This document shows, piece after piece, positions 9,245 through 18,467 of a stretch of 40,803 nt of DNA. Under the pieces are notes generated by a model, which was not told the DNA's origin, ran no database searches, and saw nothing but the letters and a program-made list of their open reading frames with translations. Within the stretch, counting starts at the first letter, position 1; every line of letters begins with the position of its first letter. Position numbers and translations under genes: made by a program. The stretch lies in NCBI GenBank assembly GCA_041907145.1, contig JAYRHW010000024.1, positions 1-40,803 of the forward strand, written 5' to 3'. Origin of the DNA: JAFLCA01 sp041907145 (GTDB lineage: Bacteria > Bdellovibrionota_C > UBA2361 > JAFLCA01).

Positions 9245-9718
9245 CTAACAACGCTGACTTGAATTGATGTTCTGCCAGCTCTTGCTCAACTTGATGCAAG
9301 TCTTCGAACGGGCACGGGTACGAATAAAGATGGCACCGTTCTTCGATCGCACCTTAATCGTGTTGCGCGTAATCCCGGATCCGCAACCGAAATTGCTGTA
9401 GGCACGCCACGCATAAGCGCGAGGGTCGTTAAAGGGATAAATAGCCATGGCCCCGATAACCTTGCCATCCGGATTAATAATCTTCATGCAGCTGTCAACC
9501 CTTAGCGATGTTCCTCGTTTGGCAATCAGCGCTACTCCCTGCCCACGCGGATCTTTGGATAAATGCCCTGAGCCAGCACAGCCCTTCCAAATTAGATTCG
9601 AGCCAGTCTTAATCAGTCGTTGGCACTGAGGAGGCAGAGTATCATCCGCGGCATGCGCGACGGCACCAACCCCACACAAGATCGAAAACACAGCCATAGG
9701 TAAAAATCTCTTCAACAT
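9245..9718 (-). CDS. Secreted six-cysteine protein, paralogue A
   Basis: The longest frame starts further upstream, but the ATG at 9718 is preceded by AAGGAG at the right distance and gives a textbook signal peptide ('MLKRFLPMAVFSIL...AHA'), so I use it (157 residues). The mature part aligns along its whole length with the 8723-9199 product, with the same six cysteines, the same 'WKGCAGSGHLSKDPRG' block and the same C-terminal 'QNINSSQRC'. By eye about two thirds of positions agree, which points to a tandem duplication. The protein is basic. Function is unknown; a secreted effector, a cell-wall binding protein or a structural surface protein are all possible. It is the first gene of a two-gene unit. 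Confidence 0.85.
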   Translation of the reverse strand: MLKRFLPMAVFSILCGVGAVAHAADDTLPPQCQRLIKTGSNLIWKGCAGSGHLSKDPRGQGVALIAKRGTSLRVDSCMKIINPDGKVIGAMAIYPFNDPRAYAWRAYSNFGCGSGITRNTIKVRSKNGAIFIRTRARSKTCIKLSKSWQNINSSQRC

Positions 9719-10071
9719 TTTGCTACTCCTTAGCATGGGCCCGCGCGTATCGACGGGGCAATCAATAATCCTATCGAGTTTGACCAATGTTGGCCTTCTC
9801 GGAAACCCCATAAAATGCCCTTTTGCCGCGAATCGCATCCCCATCCAAGCTGGGCATGGGACAGCGGAGGCTTCAATTCAAGGTAAACGCTCAGCAAAAC
9901 TCTGCCCAGCCCCGATTCTTACCCATTTCTCAGCAAAAATTGCTTAGAGTTCGCAAAATTTCTCTGTTCTCAAGATGTTGCAGGCTCCGCTCTCGTCTCT
10001 GAGAAAGATGCTCAGACAAGCAGTCTTGCGCTTCCAGATGAGAAATTCACGGGACGGCATCAGACGAATGG
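9719..10071. other. Intergenic region upstream of the six-cysteine gene pair
   Basis: No convincing gene is present; an in-frame extension of the 9245 gene covers part of it but lacks coding character. The region should contain the minus-strand promoter of the gene pair. I cannot pick a clear -35/-10. A short direct repeat 'CTCAGCAAAA' occurs twice between 9890 and 9960, and a weak 6-bp inverted repeat (TCTGAG/CTCAGA) lies near 9998-10017. No T-tract terminator is visible after the 10072 gene. Confidence 0.4.
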
Positions 10072-10881
10072 CTAGGCTTTAAAGATCGCAACAAGCAGGC
10101 CCAAGAGTCCCGAGCAGACGACCATGCCGGCTGACACGATGGGCGCATACATACTTAAGCGCGAAAACTTTCCACCCGAAGCAAGTCTGCTAATGCCAGT
10201 GACCACCAGCAGCCCGATTCCTACTAGAGTGAGCGCCAGTCCCAAGCTAAAACCCAGGACAAGAATGAGTCCGCGGCCACTTTGACTCACGGAAAGCGCG
10301 AGCAGCATTACACTCACTGCAGCAGGACAAGGAACTAGTCCTCCGACGGCACCGAAAGCCACAATCTGGCCCAGTGTAGGCCGCTCGCCCCGCTGCACAT
10401 AATCAGGCAGGTCCGCCAGATGGGCCCGTGCATGCTCTTCGTCGGATAGATTTTCATGATCGTGAGGCTGATGTCCTAAAGCGGCGGCGCGATAACCCCC
10501 AATCATGCGGGGGGAGACACCGCTCACAATCCGTACAAGCTTTCCTCTGGCCGCTTGTCTAGCTCTTAGCAGACCCGGTAGTCGCTTGAGAAACAACCAC
10601 CCGCCTAACACAATGACGGCAACGCTGCTGCCGATAGCCAAATAACTCTCTGCCCTGGAGGTGAGTGCCTCCTGGCCCAGGAAGATAGCCGTCACTGATA
10701 GTCCGATCACTACGAAGCTGTGTGTGGTAGCAACCGCGATACCAAGGATTATCGCATCCCGCTTGGTGCCTTTCGTGCCGATCAGATAAGCAGCCGTCAA
10801 AGTTTTTGCGTGTCCAGGTTCCAGTGCATGCAGTGCACCAATTAACACAGCCGAGGGAAAGAATACTAAGGAGAGATCCAT
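10072..10881 (-). CDS. NicO/RcnA-family nickel/cobalt exporter
   Basis: 269 residues, ATG at 10881. TM1 carries the family motif H-A-L-E-P-G-H (18-24) and TM2 has T-H-S (53-55). These are metal-coordinating signatures of the NicO group of inner-membrane Ni2+/Co2+ transporters. A cytoplasmic loop at about 136-154 is rich in His, Asp and Glu ('GHQPHDHENL'), as in RcnA. A third block G-G-L-V-P-C-P-A (180-187) is also typical. About six membrane segments can be drawn. Efflux rather than uptake is inferred from similarity to RcnA; related sulfite/urease-accessory transporters share the fold. A TATACC -10-like box lies only seven bases before the ATG, so the mRNA may be nearly leaderless. Confidence 0.85.
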   Translation of the reverse strand: MDLSLVFFPSAVLIGALHALEPGHAKTLTAAYLIGTKGTKRDAIILGIAVATTHSFVVIGLSVTAIFLGQEALTSRAESYLAIGSSVAVIVLGGWLFLKRLPGLLRARQAARGKLVRIVSGVSPRMIGGYRAAALGHQPHDHENLSDEEHARAHLADLPDYVQRGERPTLGQIVAFGAVGGLVPCPAAVSVMLLALSVSQSGRGLILVLGFSLGLALTLVGIGLLVVTGISRLASGGKFSRLSMYAPIVSAGMVVCSGLLGLLVAIFKA

Positions 10882-10888
10882 GCCCCAA

Positions 10889-10897
10889 GGTATACCA
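10889..10897 (-). promoter_or_regulatory. Possible extended -10 element for the NicO exporter gene
   Basis: The minus strand reads TGGTATACC, matching an extended -10 (TGnTATAnn), with seven bases to the ATG. No good -35 is visible. If used, the transcript would start at or just before the start codon. Confidence 0.3.
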
Positions 10898-11045
10898 GGA
10901 CCCGCATAGGGGCTCCAGAAGTCATCTCCTACCGGCCCGCCGAGCCCCGAAGTCGTCTAAAGCGGGAAATGACCGAACAAACCTCTGTCGTTTAGTGCCT
11001 TTCACTGGACTGGTCAAGGAGCTCCAGCTCGACTATCGTAGCCGA

Positions 11046-12704
11046 ATGCCGCAAGTGCCCGACTCCCGAATAAATCCCGCCGTACTGTTGTTGGCTTTCA
11101 CTCTAATAATTCGAGCGCTTCTCCTCCAGTTTCCCGACCTTATCGATCCGACCGAGTCCCGCTACGCTGTCGTTGCCCAGTCGATGGTGCAAACTGGGAA
11201 TTGGATTACACCGATGCTGCCCCTGCCCGAGGGCGATGTCCCCTATCTCGGAAAGCCTCCCCTACACTTTTGGCTTACGGCGCTGAGTTACGATGTCTTC
11301 GGAATTAAGGCTTGGACCTCAAGGCTGCCAAGTTTTCTCGATATACTGTTACTGCTATGGCTTACTGCCCTGATGGCGCGCCGGCTTTTCGGCGCAGGTT
11401 CGGAGCTGAGCTCAGTATTTATACTATTCAGCTCAGTGCTGCCCTTCTTTGTCGCGGGCGCCAGCGTCACCGATGTCACGCTGACCGCCTCAGTCACAGC
11501 CGGAGTCGTCTTGCTTCATGCCTATCTCACGTGTAGCTCCAGTTCCAAACTTCTGGCCGGGAGCGCTGCTGTTTGTGCGGCCCTTGCTTTTCTGACCAAG
11601 GGGCCCGTTGGACTAGTGCTTATCGCGCTGCCGTTCTTGCTGGCCGGCATTATTGGCGGAACCCTGCGAGCTTGGCTCAGCAGGCTCCCCTGGCTGCTCT
11701 TAATCGCTATCTTTTTGGTCATCACGGTTCCCTGGTTCATATTGGGCGAGCAGGAAAATCCAGGTTTCCTAAAATACTTCTTTTGGAACGAGAACATCGC
11801 CCGCTATCTATTTAAGAATTACGGCGATCGTTACGGCAGCGGGCATCGCTATCCTCACGGGGCTTCATGGGTAATGCTGATGATAGCTTTCCTGCCATGG
11901 ACTTTTGCTTGGCTGCGCAAGCCATCATGGTCAAACATTCGTGCTTGGGCTCATAACACCCGCGCCGATACAGCCATGTTATTTGTGACTTGTTGGGCCG
12001 TGTCGACTCCGCTGTTCTTTACGCTGGTTCGACAACTTCACATTCTCTATATCTTGCCTGCCCTTCCGCCGCTGGCGATGTTAACTTCGGAGACCCTGCG
12101 CAGGCGCTGGCAAGCAAACGAGCCCGGAGTGGCTCGGGCCATCGCTGAGCGCGCACCACTTATCCTAATCAGCACCGCCGTTTTGGCCTGCGCCTTCGGC
12201 GCGCACTATCATTTTAGTTGGACTACTATCGCCTGCGCCACTGCAACTCTGGCAATGGGTCTCATCCTGCATCGCTTTCTTTCCGACCGCTGTCCTGCGG
12301 ATTCGGCTGGCTTGATACTGCGCTGCGCCCTCATTCCTCTGATTATCTTCCTGTTACTGATGACCAATTTAGTCCCGGTGCTCGATTCCACCAAATCTTC
12401 GGAAAATATGGTCCGACAGATTGCGCTGGCTGCGCCTTGCGTCGGAGAGACTCCGGGAGTTCATCTCGTCGGCACCTCGACCTCTAACACCTTTTCCCAC
12501 TATTGGACCGCGCGAAACATGCTGACACAGCTTGGTCAGCGGGTAGACTTACGCTACGTGTCTCCAGAAGACGCGAAAACTGCGAACGTGTGCCACTATC
12601 TTATTCGCTCGAACTGGGCTGACGCGGCTCCAGCGTCTATTCAGGAAAACTTCGCTCTTATCCGGCGCTCCGGAGATTGGGCAGTGTACCGACGCAGAGA
12701 ATAG
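11046..12704 (+). CDS. ArnT-like/PMT-type lipid-linked glycosyltransferase
   Basis: The frame is open back to 10806, but the first 80 codons overlap the exporter gene on the other strand and look non-coding, so I start at ATG 11046 (552 residues). The protein is strongly hydrophobic with about 11-13 membrane helices. The first periplasmic loop has 'DPTESRYAVVAQSMV..GNW', corresponding to the acidic 'DE.RYAE.A..M' motif of ArnT and related GT-C enzymes, followed by 'LGKPPLHFWL', another hallmark. A soluble C-terminal domain of about 110 residues follows. It probably transfers a sugar from a polyprenyl phosphate to lipid A or another envelope acceptor; the sugar cannot be told. It ends six bases before the convergent sigma-factor gene. 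Confidence 0.85.
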   Translation: MPQVPDSRINPAVLLLAFTLIIRALLLQFPDLIDPTESRYAVVAQSMVQTGNWITPMLPLPEGDVPYLGKPPLHFWLTALSYDVFGIKAWTSRLPSFLDILLLLWLTALMARRLFGAGSELSSVFILFSSVLPFFVAGASVTDVTLTASVTAGVVLLHAYLTCSSSSKLLAGSAAVCAALAFLTKGPVGLVLIALPFLLAGIIGGTLRAWLSRLPWLLLIAIFLVITVPWFILGEQENPGFLKYFFWNENIARYLFKNYGDRYGSGHRYPHGASWVMLMIAFLPWTFAWLRKPSWSNIRAWAHNTRADTAMLFVTCWAVSTPLFFTLVRQLHILYILPALPPLAMLTSETLRRRWQANEPGVARAIAERAPLILISTAVLACAFGAHYHFSWTTIACATATLAMGLILHRFLSDRCPADSAGLILRCALIPLIIFLLLMTNLVPVLDSTKSSENMVRQIALAAPCVGETPGVHLVGTSTSNTFSHYWTARNMLTQLGQRVDLRYVSPEDAKTANVCHYLIRSNWADAAPASIQENFALIRRSGDWAVYRRRE

Positions 12705-12710
12705 TTTTTC

Positions 12711-15700
12711 CTAATCTTCCTCGCCTTCCGGAGCAAAGCTATCCTCTGCGTACCCACGAATGACATCTGAGGCCTTTAGCCTCTCCATGATGGAGGTATG
12801 CATCTGACTGACGCGTGACTCCGAGAGATCGAGCACCCCGCCGATCTCCTTCATGGACATGCCCTCCCTGTAATAGAGAGTTAAAATCATTCGCTCGGCT
12901 CGATTAAAGTGGCGCAGCACATCCTTCCAAAAATCCTGACGAAGGAATGTGGAGGCCGGAGTCGAGAAAGGGGCTGCTATTATGTCTCCGACTTCCGCCG
13001 TCTTGGAAGACACCCCGTGTATGCTGCCATTGCCGCCCCCTAGGGGCTCGTGAATTGACGACAATCCCACGGCACTTCCGTCCTTGAGCACCTTTTCAAA
13101 TTCATCATCTTTGAGGGGCGGCTTGGGCGTTTTCTCGGATGCGCGCAAACGGTCAAGCTCATCCCGCATTTCGGCAAGAGTTGGTTCCACGCCAGTACGC
13201 GCGAAAATTCGTTCCGTGGCCATCTCCACACGCGCGCTTCGGTAACGCACTAATCGCGGAGCCCAATCTATTTCACGCAAATGATCGCGCAGCCGCTCAG
13301 TAACGATCCTAGTCGCGTAACTGCGAAAATTATCATTTTTGGAACGGTCGAAATGCTCGATCGCTTCCAGCAGGCCCAAATAACCCTCTTCAAAGAGATC
13401 ATCCGGGTCGACGCATACAGGCGTATCTCGAGCGATCTTCTCTGCGCATACCCGCACCGTGCCTAGATAGCCCATGGAGAGCTTCTTCTGCGTCTCCCAA
13501 TTTCTGTTGGCAAAGTACTCTTCCCAGAGCACTTTAGTTTCGCCGCGCTTTAGTTCCTCATACTTCGGCATCTGCACTTCGCGCAAATGAGGATCCGCAT
13601 ACTCGTCAACGGAACGTCGAACCCGCGGAACACGCTTGAGGGCTTCAGCCATTGACGGCACCCTACCAAGCTGCTCACAAAGCTCAGTAAGCGCCAAGCT
13701 GGATGCGAGCTCTCGTCGTACGACCGCGGCTCCATAGCGACTACGCTTGGTATTCCACGCGTGAGTGCCAATCAGCATGGCATCCATGGTATTTCGGTCA
13801 AGAAGCGGAACCTGCAACTGATCGACAACCACCTGTGTACGGAGGATGTACGCGCGTAAATGCGGAATAGATACGTAACCCATTGGCAAGGCGTCACTTG
13901 GATACTGAATGCCGCTTCTGGCAAGCCAAGCCTCATAATTTCTTATCACCGATCCGCCAGTGCTATGCGACACAGCTTGTAATTGATGTTTAGTTAGTTG
14001 GAGCACACGGCCGGAATCAGCCACCTCTCCGAGTAAAGTCAGCGAGCGCTGATCATCAGAGAGTAGAAGCTGCATCATGCGAATCTTACCGAGCACAACA
14101 TCAGTGCTAAACACCTGCTTGCCGTCCACTCCGGGAATATAAATGCCCTCGGCCAGTAATGTTCGTCGTCCGACGATATGCTGACCGCGCTCCTTGAGAC
14201 CCGCCACGGTCGCATGACTTGCTTCGAGATACTTCTCGAGAAGCGCCTGGGGATAATGCACGACTCCCTCAATGGTAAGATCTTGCAGCTCCACTCCCTT
14301 CCGCTCGAGCCACTCATCCATAACCTCGCTAAACCGACCGGATTCCTTGATGCCGAGTCTTTGCAAGCTCTCGACATTAAACCGGCGTGCTCCTTGCACC
14401 TTGGAGGCCATGACAACCTCTGGGTCGACAATAACCTGTACTGGTACCGCAAGGCTCTCCGTCGCAGCGTCGAGAGATTCCCCCGATCCCTGGTTCCGCG
14501 CGGAGCTAAGCAAGAGTCTGGCTATATTCTCATTTCGACTAGCACTTCTGTGGACTGCGCCGCGCGAAACGAAATGGACAGAGCTTAGGTCACGGGCGTA
14601 GTGGATACCAAGTCCAGCGAGTTCAGCGGGCGTTACCTGCCCGCGCTCGAGGTTCTGCGTTTGACTTCGACTGTACTGCCAAAAGGTACGGATCTGCCTG
14701 AGCGTGACCAAAAGCTCTCCGTCCGGGGCAGAACGAGTCTCAACCCCGCGCTCAGCAAGAAACTGCCTAATGTCCGACTCAATGCCGGGCCCCATGCTCA
14801 TGTGGCGGCGGCGGTACCAGTTAAGGGAACGAGCCGCGGAGTCGTCATTTTGCAGGGCCATGGACACCCTATGCTTAACTTCCAATTGCCGCAGCTTGCG
14901 AAGATCTCCTGAAGCGGAATCAATCGCTGCGTGTAAACCGACTGAGGCCTCCGCCGGAAGTCGCGAATGAATCTTCATTACCCCCAACCCTGCCGAGCCA
15001 ATGAAACGGACGTGGCCGTCCAGGGATCGTAAGGCATCGCGAGTATAGCGCAGGTATCGCTGCACTGCAGCCGCGGGAACTCGGCCTTCGGCTCCTCCCG
15101 GGAGATTCGGCATCCCTAATTCGGCATGCCAACGGGAAACATGTTGGATAAGATCTCTCGGCGAACTAATCCCCAGCCTTGTCAGCGCTGGTGTGTCCAC
15201 CGAAGGCTGAGCGGGCAAGCCGGTGGCTGCTAGTGCACGGTAGCGCTCAAAAACTGGAGCGGAGCGCCTGAGGAGCAGCTGCTTTCGCAAGGAGAGTTTC
15301 TTCTCCGGCTCCGCCTTCGGTACCTCAATGAACTCCCGGCTTTCGAGTCGATTAAGTGCCGCGAGATTGGCATCGACTTCCGCAAGAATTTCAGAAATCT
15401 TGAATACATTCTTGGTATGTGTATGGTGCGAATAGGACAGGCGATGATTCGAAAATTCCCGGTAACCAAGCACGGCTCGCCCCAAAGCCTGCTGCTGTTT
15501 CAGGATCCCACGCTGATACATAAGATAGCCGGCGACGTCTCCGAGCGAGATCCCGGTCACTCGCGTAGGAGGATCATACTGTGCTGCAGCGAGGCTCCCG
15601 CGCTCGGTCTTAAGCCAGCCAAGCAGTGCCGCTTCGAAGTTGTTGGATAATACAAATCCAGCGGCCTTCAACTCCCCGAGTGAGAATGGGCGCGGCACGG

Positions 15701-16478
15701 TGTTAGCGCTGACCGTTGATGCTGGCGAGACGGAGGGCACGCCAGACGCCGCGGCAACGGGAGCCGCAGACGCAGGATTCGCGGGCGGTTGAGCAACGGG
15801 AGCATCCTTGACGCGTGGAAGTTCGGCAGCATCCAACAACTTGCGGATGGTATCTATGTTGTGGCGAAGCTCTTCCATGAGTTTTCCGCGCGAAGCCGAG
15901 CTCGCATCATTCGGCAGACGCGTAAATGGAATGGTATGATGCAGCAGCACCTTGATCGATACCGTCGAGCCAGACAGCCCCTCGAGGGTGCGGTGACTTG
16001 CCAAAAAGTAAGCCGCCAACTCGCCGATCGTAACACGAGTTTTGGCTTTCCCTGATTCCTCCTTCCAGTAGGAAACGAGTTCGTGAATGTTGGACTCGAC
16101 GCGAATGCCACGCTTCTTAAGTTCCGTCGCGGTGTAGGCTGTCGTCAAAGCTAAACATCTGCCCTGCTCAGCGGACAGTGGTCCCTGGTCTGGTTGCATC
16201 AGGCCAGGCAAGTGCTTCTGGACGGCCGCTTCGAGTTGATGACGCTTAACCAGAGCCGCAAACTGAGGGGGCAGTGCGCTCACCAGCAGCCGACCTTGTG
16301 AATTGGCGCTCAGAACAGCTTCTTCCTGCGGCGCAGAAATCGATCGCAAATCTGCGACTGGAGCTGCCCGATGGACGGTTCCTTCAGGCGTAGTATCGGG
16401 CATCATCGGTCCTTCACCAGGCTGAGCGCCTCCACGGCTGAGGGCTCCATCGGAACTAAAATGTACTCCTCGCATCAT
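12711..16478 (-). CDS. Giant FliA-type sigma factor with a long N-terminal repeat region
   Basis: The frame reaches a TTG at 16514, but AGGGAG lies nine bases before the ATG at 16478, which I use (1255 residues). Positions here count from the TTG. The C-terminal 250 residues are a sigma-70 family protein. Region 2 is about 1016-1092 ('DLFEEGYLGLLEAIEHFD', 'FRSYATRIV', 'LREIDWAPRLVR'), region 3 about 1093-1125, and region 4 about 1195-1248 with a helix-turn-helix ('MSMKEIGGVLDLSESRVSQ'). The 'REIDWAPR' block points to the FliA/WhiG group. The first 950 residues are not part of any sigma factor I know. They appear to hold six diverged repeats near 129-232, 277-393, 440-545, 555-670, 713-820 and 837-946, with a Pro/Ala linker at 233-276. 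The fusion probably senses a signal or binds a partner that controls promoter use. Its regulon is unknown. Confidence 0.9.
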   Translation of the reverse strand: MMRGVHFSSDGALSRGGAQPGEGPMMPDTTPEGTVHRAAPVADLRSISAPQEEAVLSANSQGRLLVSALPPQFAALVKRHQLEAAVQKHLPGLMQPDQGPLSAEQGRCLALTTAYTATELKKRGIRVESNIHELVSYWKEESGKAKTRVTIGELAAYFLASHRTLEGLSGSTVSIKVLLHHTIPFTRLPNDASSASRGKLMEELRHNIDTIRKLLDAAELPRVKDAPVAQPPANPASAAPVAAASGVPSVSPASTVSANTVPRPFSLGELKAAGFVLSNNFEAALLGWLKTERGSLAAAQYDPPTRVTGISLGDVAGYLMYQRGILKQQQALGRAVLGYREFSNHRLSYSHHTHTKNVFKISEILAEVDANLAALNRLESREFIEVPKAEPEKKLSLRKQLLLRRSAPVFERYRALAATGLPAQPSVDTPALTRLGISSPRDLIQHVSRWHAELGMPNLPGGAEGRVPAAAVQRYLRYTRDALRSLDGHVRFIGSAGLGVMKIHSRLPAEASVGLHAAIDSASGDLRKLRQLEVKHRVSMALQNDDSAARSLNWYRRRHMSMGPGIESDIRQFLAERGVETRSAPDGELLVTLRQIRTFWQYSRSQTQNLERGQVTPAELAGLGIHYARDLSSVHFVSRGAVHRSASRNENIARLLLSSARNQGSGESLDAATESLAVPVQVIVDPEVVMASKVQGARRFNVESLQRLGIKESGRFSEVMDEWLERKGVELQDLTIEGVVHYPQALLEKYLEASHATVAGLKERGQHIVGRRTLLAEGIYIPGVDGKQVFSTDVVLGKIRMMQLLLSDDQRSLTLLGEVADSGRVLQLTKHQLQAVSHSTGGSVIRNYEAWLARSGIQYPSDALPMGYVSIPHLRAYILRTQVVVDQLQVPLLDRNTMDAMLIGTHAWNTKRSRYGAAVVRRELASSLALTELCEQLGRVPSMAEALKRVPRVRRSVDEYADPHLREVQMPKYEELKRGETKVLWEEYFANRNWETQKKLSMGYLGTVRVCAEKIARDTPVCVDPDDLFEEGYLGLLEAIEHFDRSKNDNFRSYATRIVTERLRDHLREIDWAPRLVRYRSARVEMATERIFARTGVEPTLAEMRDELDRLRASEKTPKPPLKDDEFEKVLKDGSAVGLSSIHEPLGGGNGSIHGVSSKTAEVGDIIAAPFSTPASTFLRQDFWKDVLRHFNRAERMILTLYYREGMSMKEIGGVLDLSESRVSQMHTSIMERLKASDVIRGYAEDSFAPEGEED

Positions 16479-16904
16479 CGCCAACAACTCCCTGTACATG
16501 CAGATGCCTCGCAATGACTCGAGCGAAGCCTATTCTCACTGAGCGTAGTCCGGTGCAGTTACTGAATGCGAGAGAAATGAATTGGGGGCGCTGGGTGAGT
16601 CGGACCCAAGCGACGGACAGGCAGGGACGCAAAACCATCATTCAGCACATTTGCACCTGCCACTTCTCAATAAAGCAAAATCCGAGTCGTTTTCTATTAC
16701 GAGACGAATTAGAATTGCTTGATTCAGAAATAGCAGCGGGAGGATCTACAGCCTACAGATGGAAAGAACTACAAAGGACCGATTTCCGGCAGTCTATAGC
16801 AACTTCTAGCCTAAGTCCAAGAAGTTATGCAGGCAGACCGGGGGACAACCTGTTGAAACCACTCTTATTCCGTGCTTACCTGAGCGGAGGCTACAGGTTT
16901 AGCG
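16479..16904. other. Intergenic region between the sigma gene and the DUF4173-like gene
   Basis: Both flanking genes run leftward, so this is the 5' region of the sigma gene. An open frame on the plus strand (16514-17023) runs into the 3' end of the neighbouring gene and has no ribosome site or recognisable motif, so I do not call it. A 7-bp inverted repeat (AACCTGT near 16849 with ACAGGTT near 16893) is visible. The part around 16670-16740 is AT-richer and is the most likely promoter site, but I cannot define boxes. Confidence 0.4.
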
Positions 16905-18467
16905 CTAGTTCAACAGCAGGACGCGCAGCCAACCCCAAGCCGATTGCGGCGCTGAGGCTAGTCCCAGTCGCAGGAATTTTCTTCGCAGCGACTCGTACCG
17001 CCACCCGCTGGTCTCCTGCATGAGCCGCGCCTCAAAAAACTCAGAGGAAAAGCTGGGAATCTGCGCTGCGGAACACCGAGACGACTTGGCACCGCAGTAA
17101 GATCTGAAGTACAGCTTCCTCCCTACCCTAGCCTCATACCAATGAATGGCAGGCAAGGCCTCGACTCCAAGTGAGAATGCGTAACCATGGTCAAACTGGA
17201 CTCCACCGTTCACTTCCGAGTGCAGCACGTTATACCAAGCGATGACAGCATTGAAATTGAGTAGGCAGCACAGCACCAGAACCATCAACCCGGTCGATGC
17301 GTTCGCAGCGATAAGCCACTCATTCGAGCGGTTCTTGGCCAGTCGAAGCATGAGCAGTCCAAATCCGATCAGCACGACCAGGCACCAAATCATGACATAG
17401 AGACGCAGTTCGCTCAGCGCGTAGGCCTCGACATATCGAACCAGGCGAAGCAATGTCGAGATGAGCAGAAGTATGTTTTGCGCGGACCAGAGATAGACAA
17501 GCTTGCGCGCCTTCGGATCTGCACAAGCCGGCTTGCCGTCGGCAAATCCGACAACGATAAATAGAGCTGCCAGTATCGTGGTAAACAGCAGAGAATACGC
17601 TCCTTGATGCGCGTACTCGGAGAAGCTTACACCCGGCGGCAGCTGCAGCCCGCCCCAAAGATATTCCAGGTCGAGAATATTGTTGAGAGCAAAAATTCCA
17701 TTGAATACCAGGAGCGAGCGCACCACACCGGCTGAACTTCCGCGACTTGGAGCGGCCGGTTGCTTGCTCTCCAATACTCGTGGCCTGAAGAATCGGGCGC
17801 GCATCAATGACCAGACATATGCCCCGGTCACGCTCCATAAAAATAGCCGGTCAATGGGAGGGAGGACTATCTTGGACAGCAGATCGGCAATAGAGGAAAA
17901 AAGCGAGGCAAAAACTGGATTCGAGGACCAAAAGAGCGAGAGGAAGACCGAACCGCCCAGGAGAGGAAAGAACCAGCGGCTAAACACGCTCGACAGCGCG
18001 ACGCCTTTACTGCCTCGATTCGCCCGCCAACGCCGAAGAAGGAGCATATCGGATACCGCATAGCTCCAAAACAGCGCCAGTTGCGCGACGGTATTTCTTA
18101 CCAGCGCCCCGACTTGAGTTCCCGATCCACGCTCCAACGCTAGACTCAGGGCCACAAGCCCCACGAACAAGAGACTGCCCGCTATCCTACTGGGTTCGAT
18201 GAGATAGGAAGTTGTTATGACAGCGAGCGCCGCCGATAGCACCCGATTGCGCAGCGGCCAAGCAGAACGATTTTTTCGGCAGTAAATGAGCACCTGAAGT
18301 AGCGCCCCTAACAGGAACCAAGGAATACTCTGTGAAAATTTCCAGGGCCCCAAGGGACCGGCCAAGGCGGGCTCCTGATAGGAAATGAAATCAACTAGCA
18401 CAATCGCCAAAACTGCAACCGTCAGAAGGACGGGTGTCTTTCTCAATACCTTGGCTGATTTCTGCAT
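16905..18467 (-). CDS. DUF4173-like polytopic membrane protein
   Basis: ATG at 18467, with AGGAG five bases upstream (a GTG two codons earlier is possible); 520 residues. About 11-13 hydrophobic helices cover nearly the whole length. The central block 'GIFALNNILDLEYLWGG', followed by 'PGVSFSEYAHQGAY' and later 'LRLYVMIWCLVVLIGFGLL', matches the pattern of the DUF4153/DUF4173 family ('YLFGG...G.TYAEYAR.G'). No biochemical function is established for that family as far as I know. It stands alone, divergent from the binding-protein/histidine-kinase unit and upstream of the sigma gene on the same strand, with more than 400 bases between them. Confidence 0.75.
   Translation of the reverse strand: MQKSAKVLRKTPVLLTVAVLAIVLVDFISYQEPALAGPLGPWKFSQSIPWFLLGALLQVLIYCRKNRSAWPLRNRVLSAALAVITTSYLIEPSRIAGSLLFVGLVALSLALERGSGTQVGALVRNTVAQLALFWSYAVSDMLLLRRWRANRGSKGVALSSVFSRWFFPLLGGSVFLSLFWSSNPVFASLFSSIADLLSKIVLPPIDRLFLWSVTGAYVWSLMRARFFRPRVLESKQPAAPSRGSSAGVVRSLLVFNGIFALNNILDLEYLWGGLQLPPGVSFSEYAHQGAYSLLFTTILAALFIVVGFADGKPACADPKARKLVYLWSAQNILLLISTLLRLVRYVEAYALSELRLYVMIWCLVVLIGFGLLMLRLAKNRSNEWLIAANASTGLMVLVLCCLLNFNAVIAWYNVLHSEVNGGVQFDHGYAFSLGVEALPAIHWYEARVGRKLYFRSYCGAKSSRCSAAQIPSFSSEFFEARLMQETSGWRYESLRRKFLRLGLASAPQSAWGWLRVLLLN

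Noticed and set aside
10806..11045. N-terminal extension of the glycosyltransferase frame by 80 codons
   Set aside because: It overlaps the start of the opposite-strand exporter gene and lacks hydrophobic or motif character. The family's usual N-terminus fits the ATG at 11046.
16514..17023. Open frame of 169 codons on the plus strand
   Set aside because: It lies in the 5' region of the sigma gene and overlaps the end of the DUF4173-like gene. It has no ribosome site or motif, and its residues look random.
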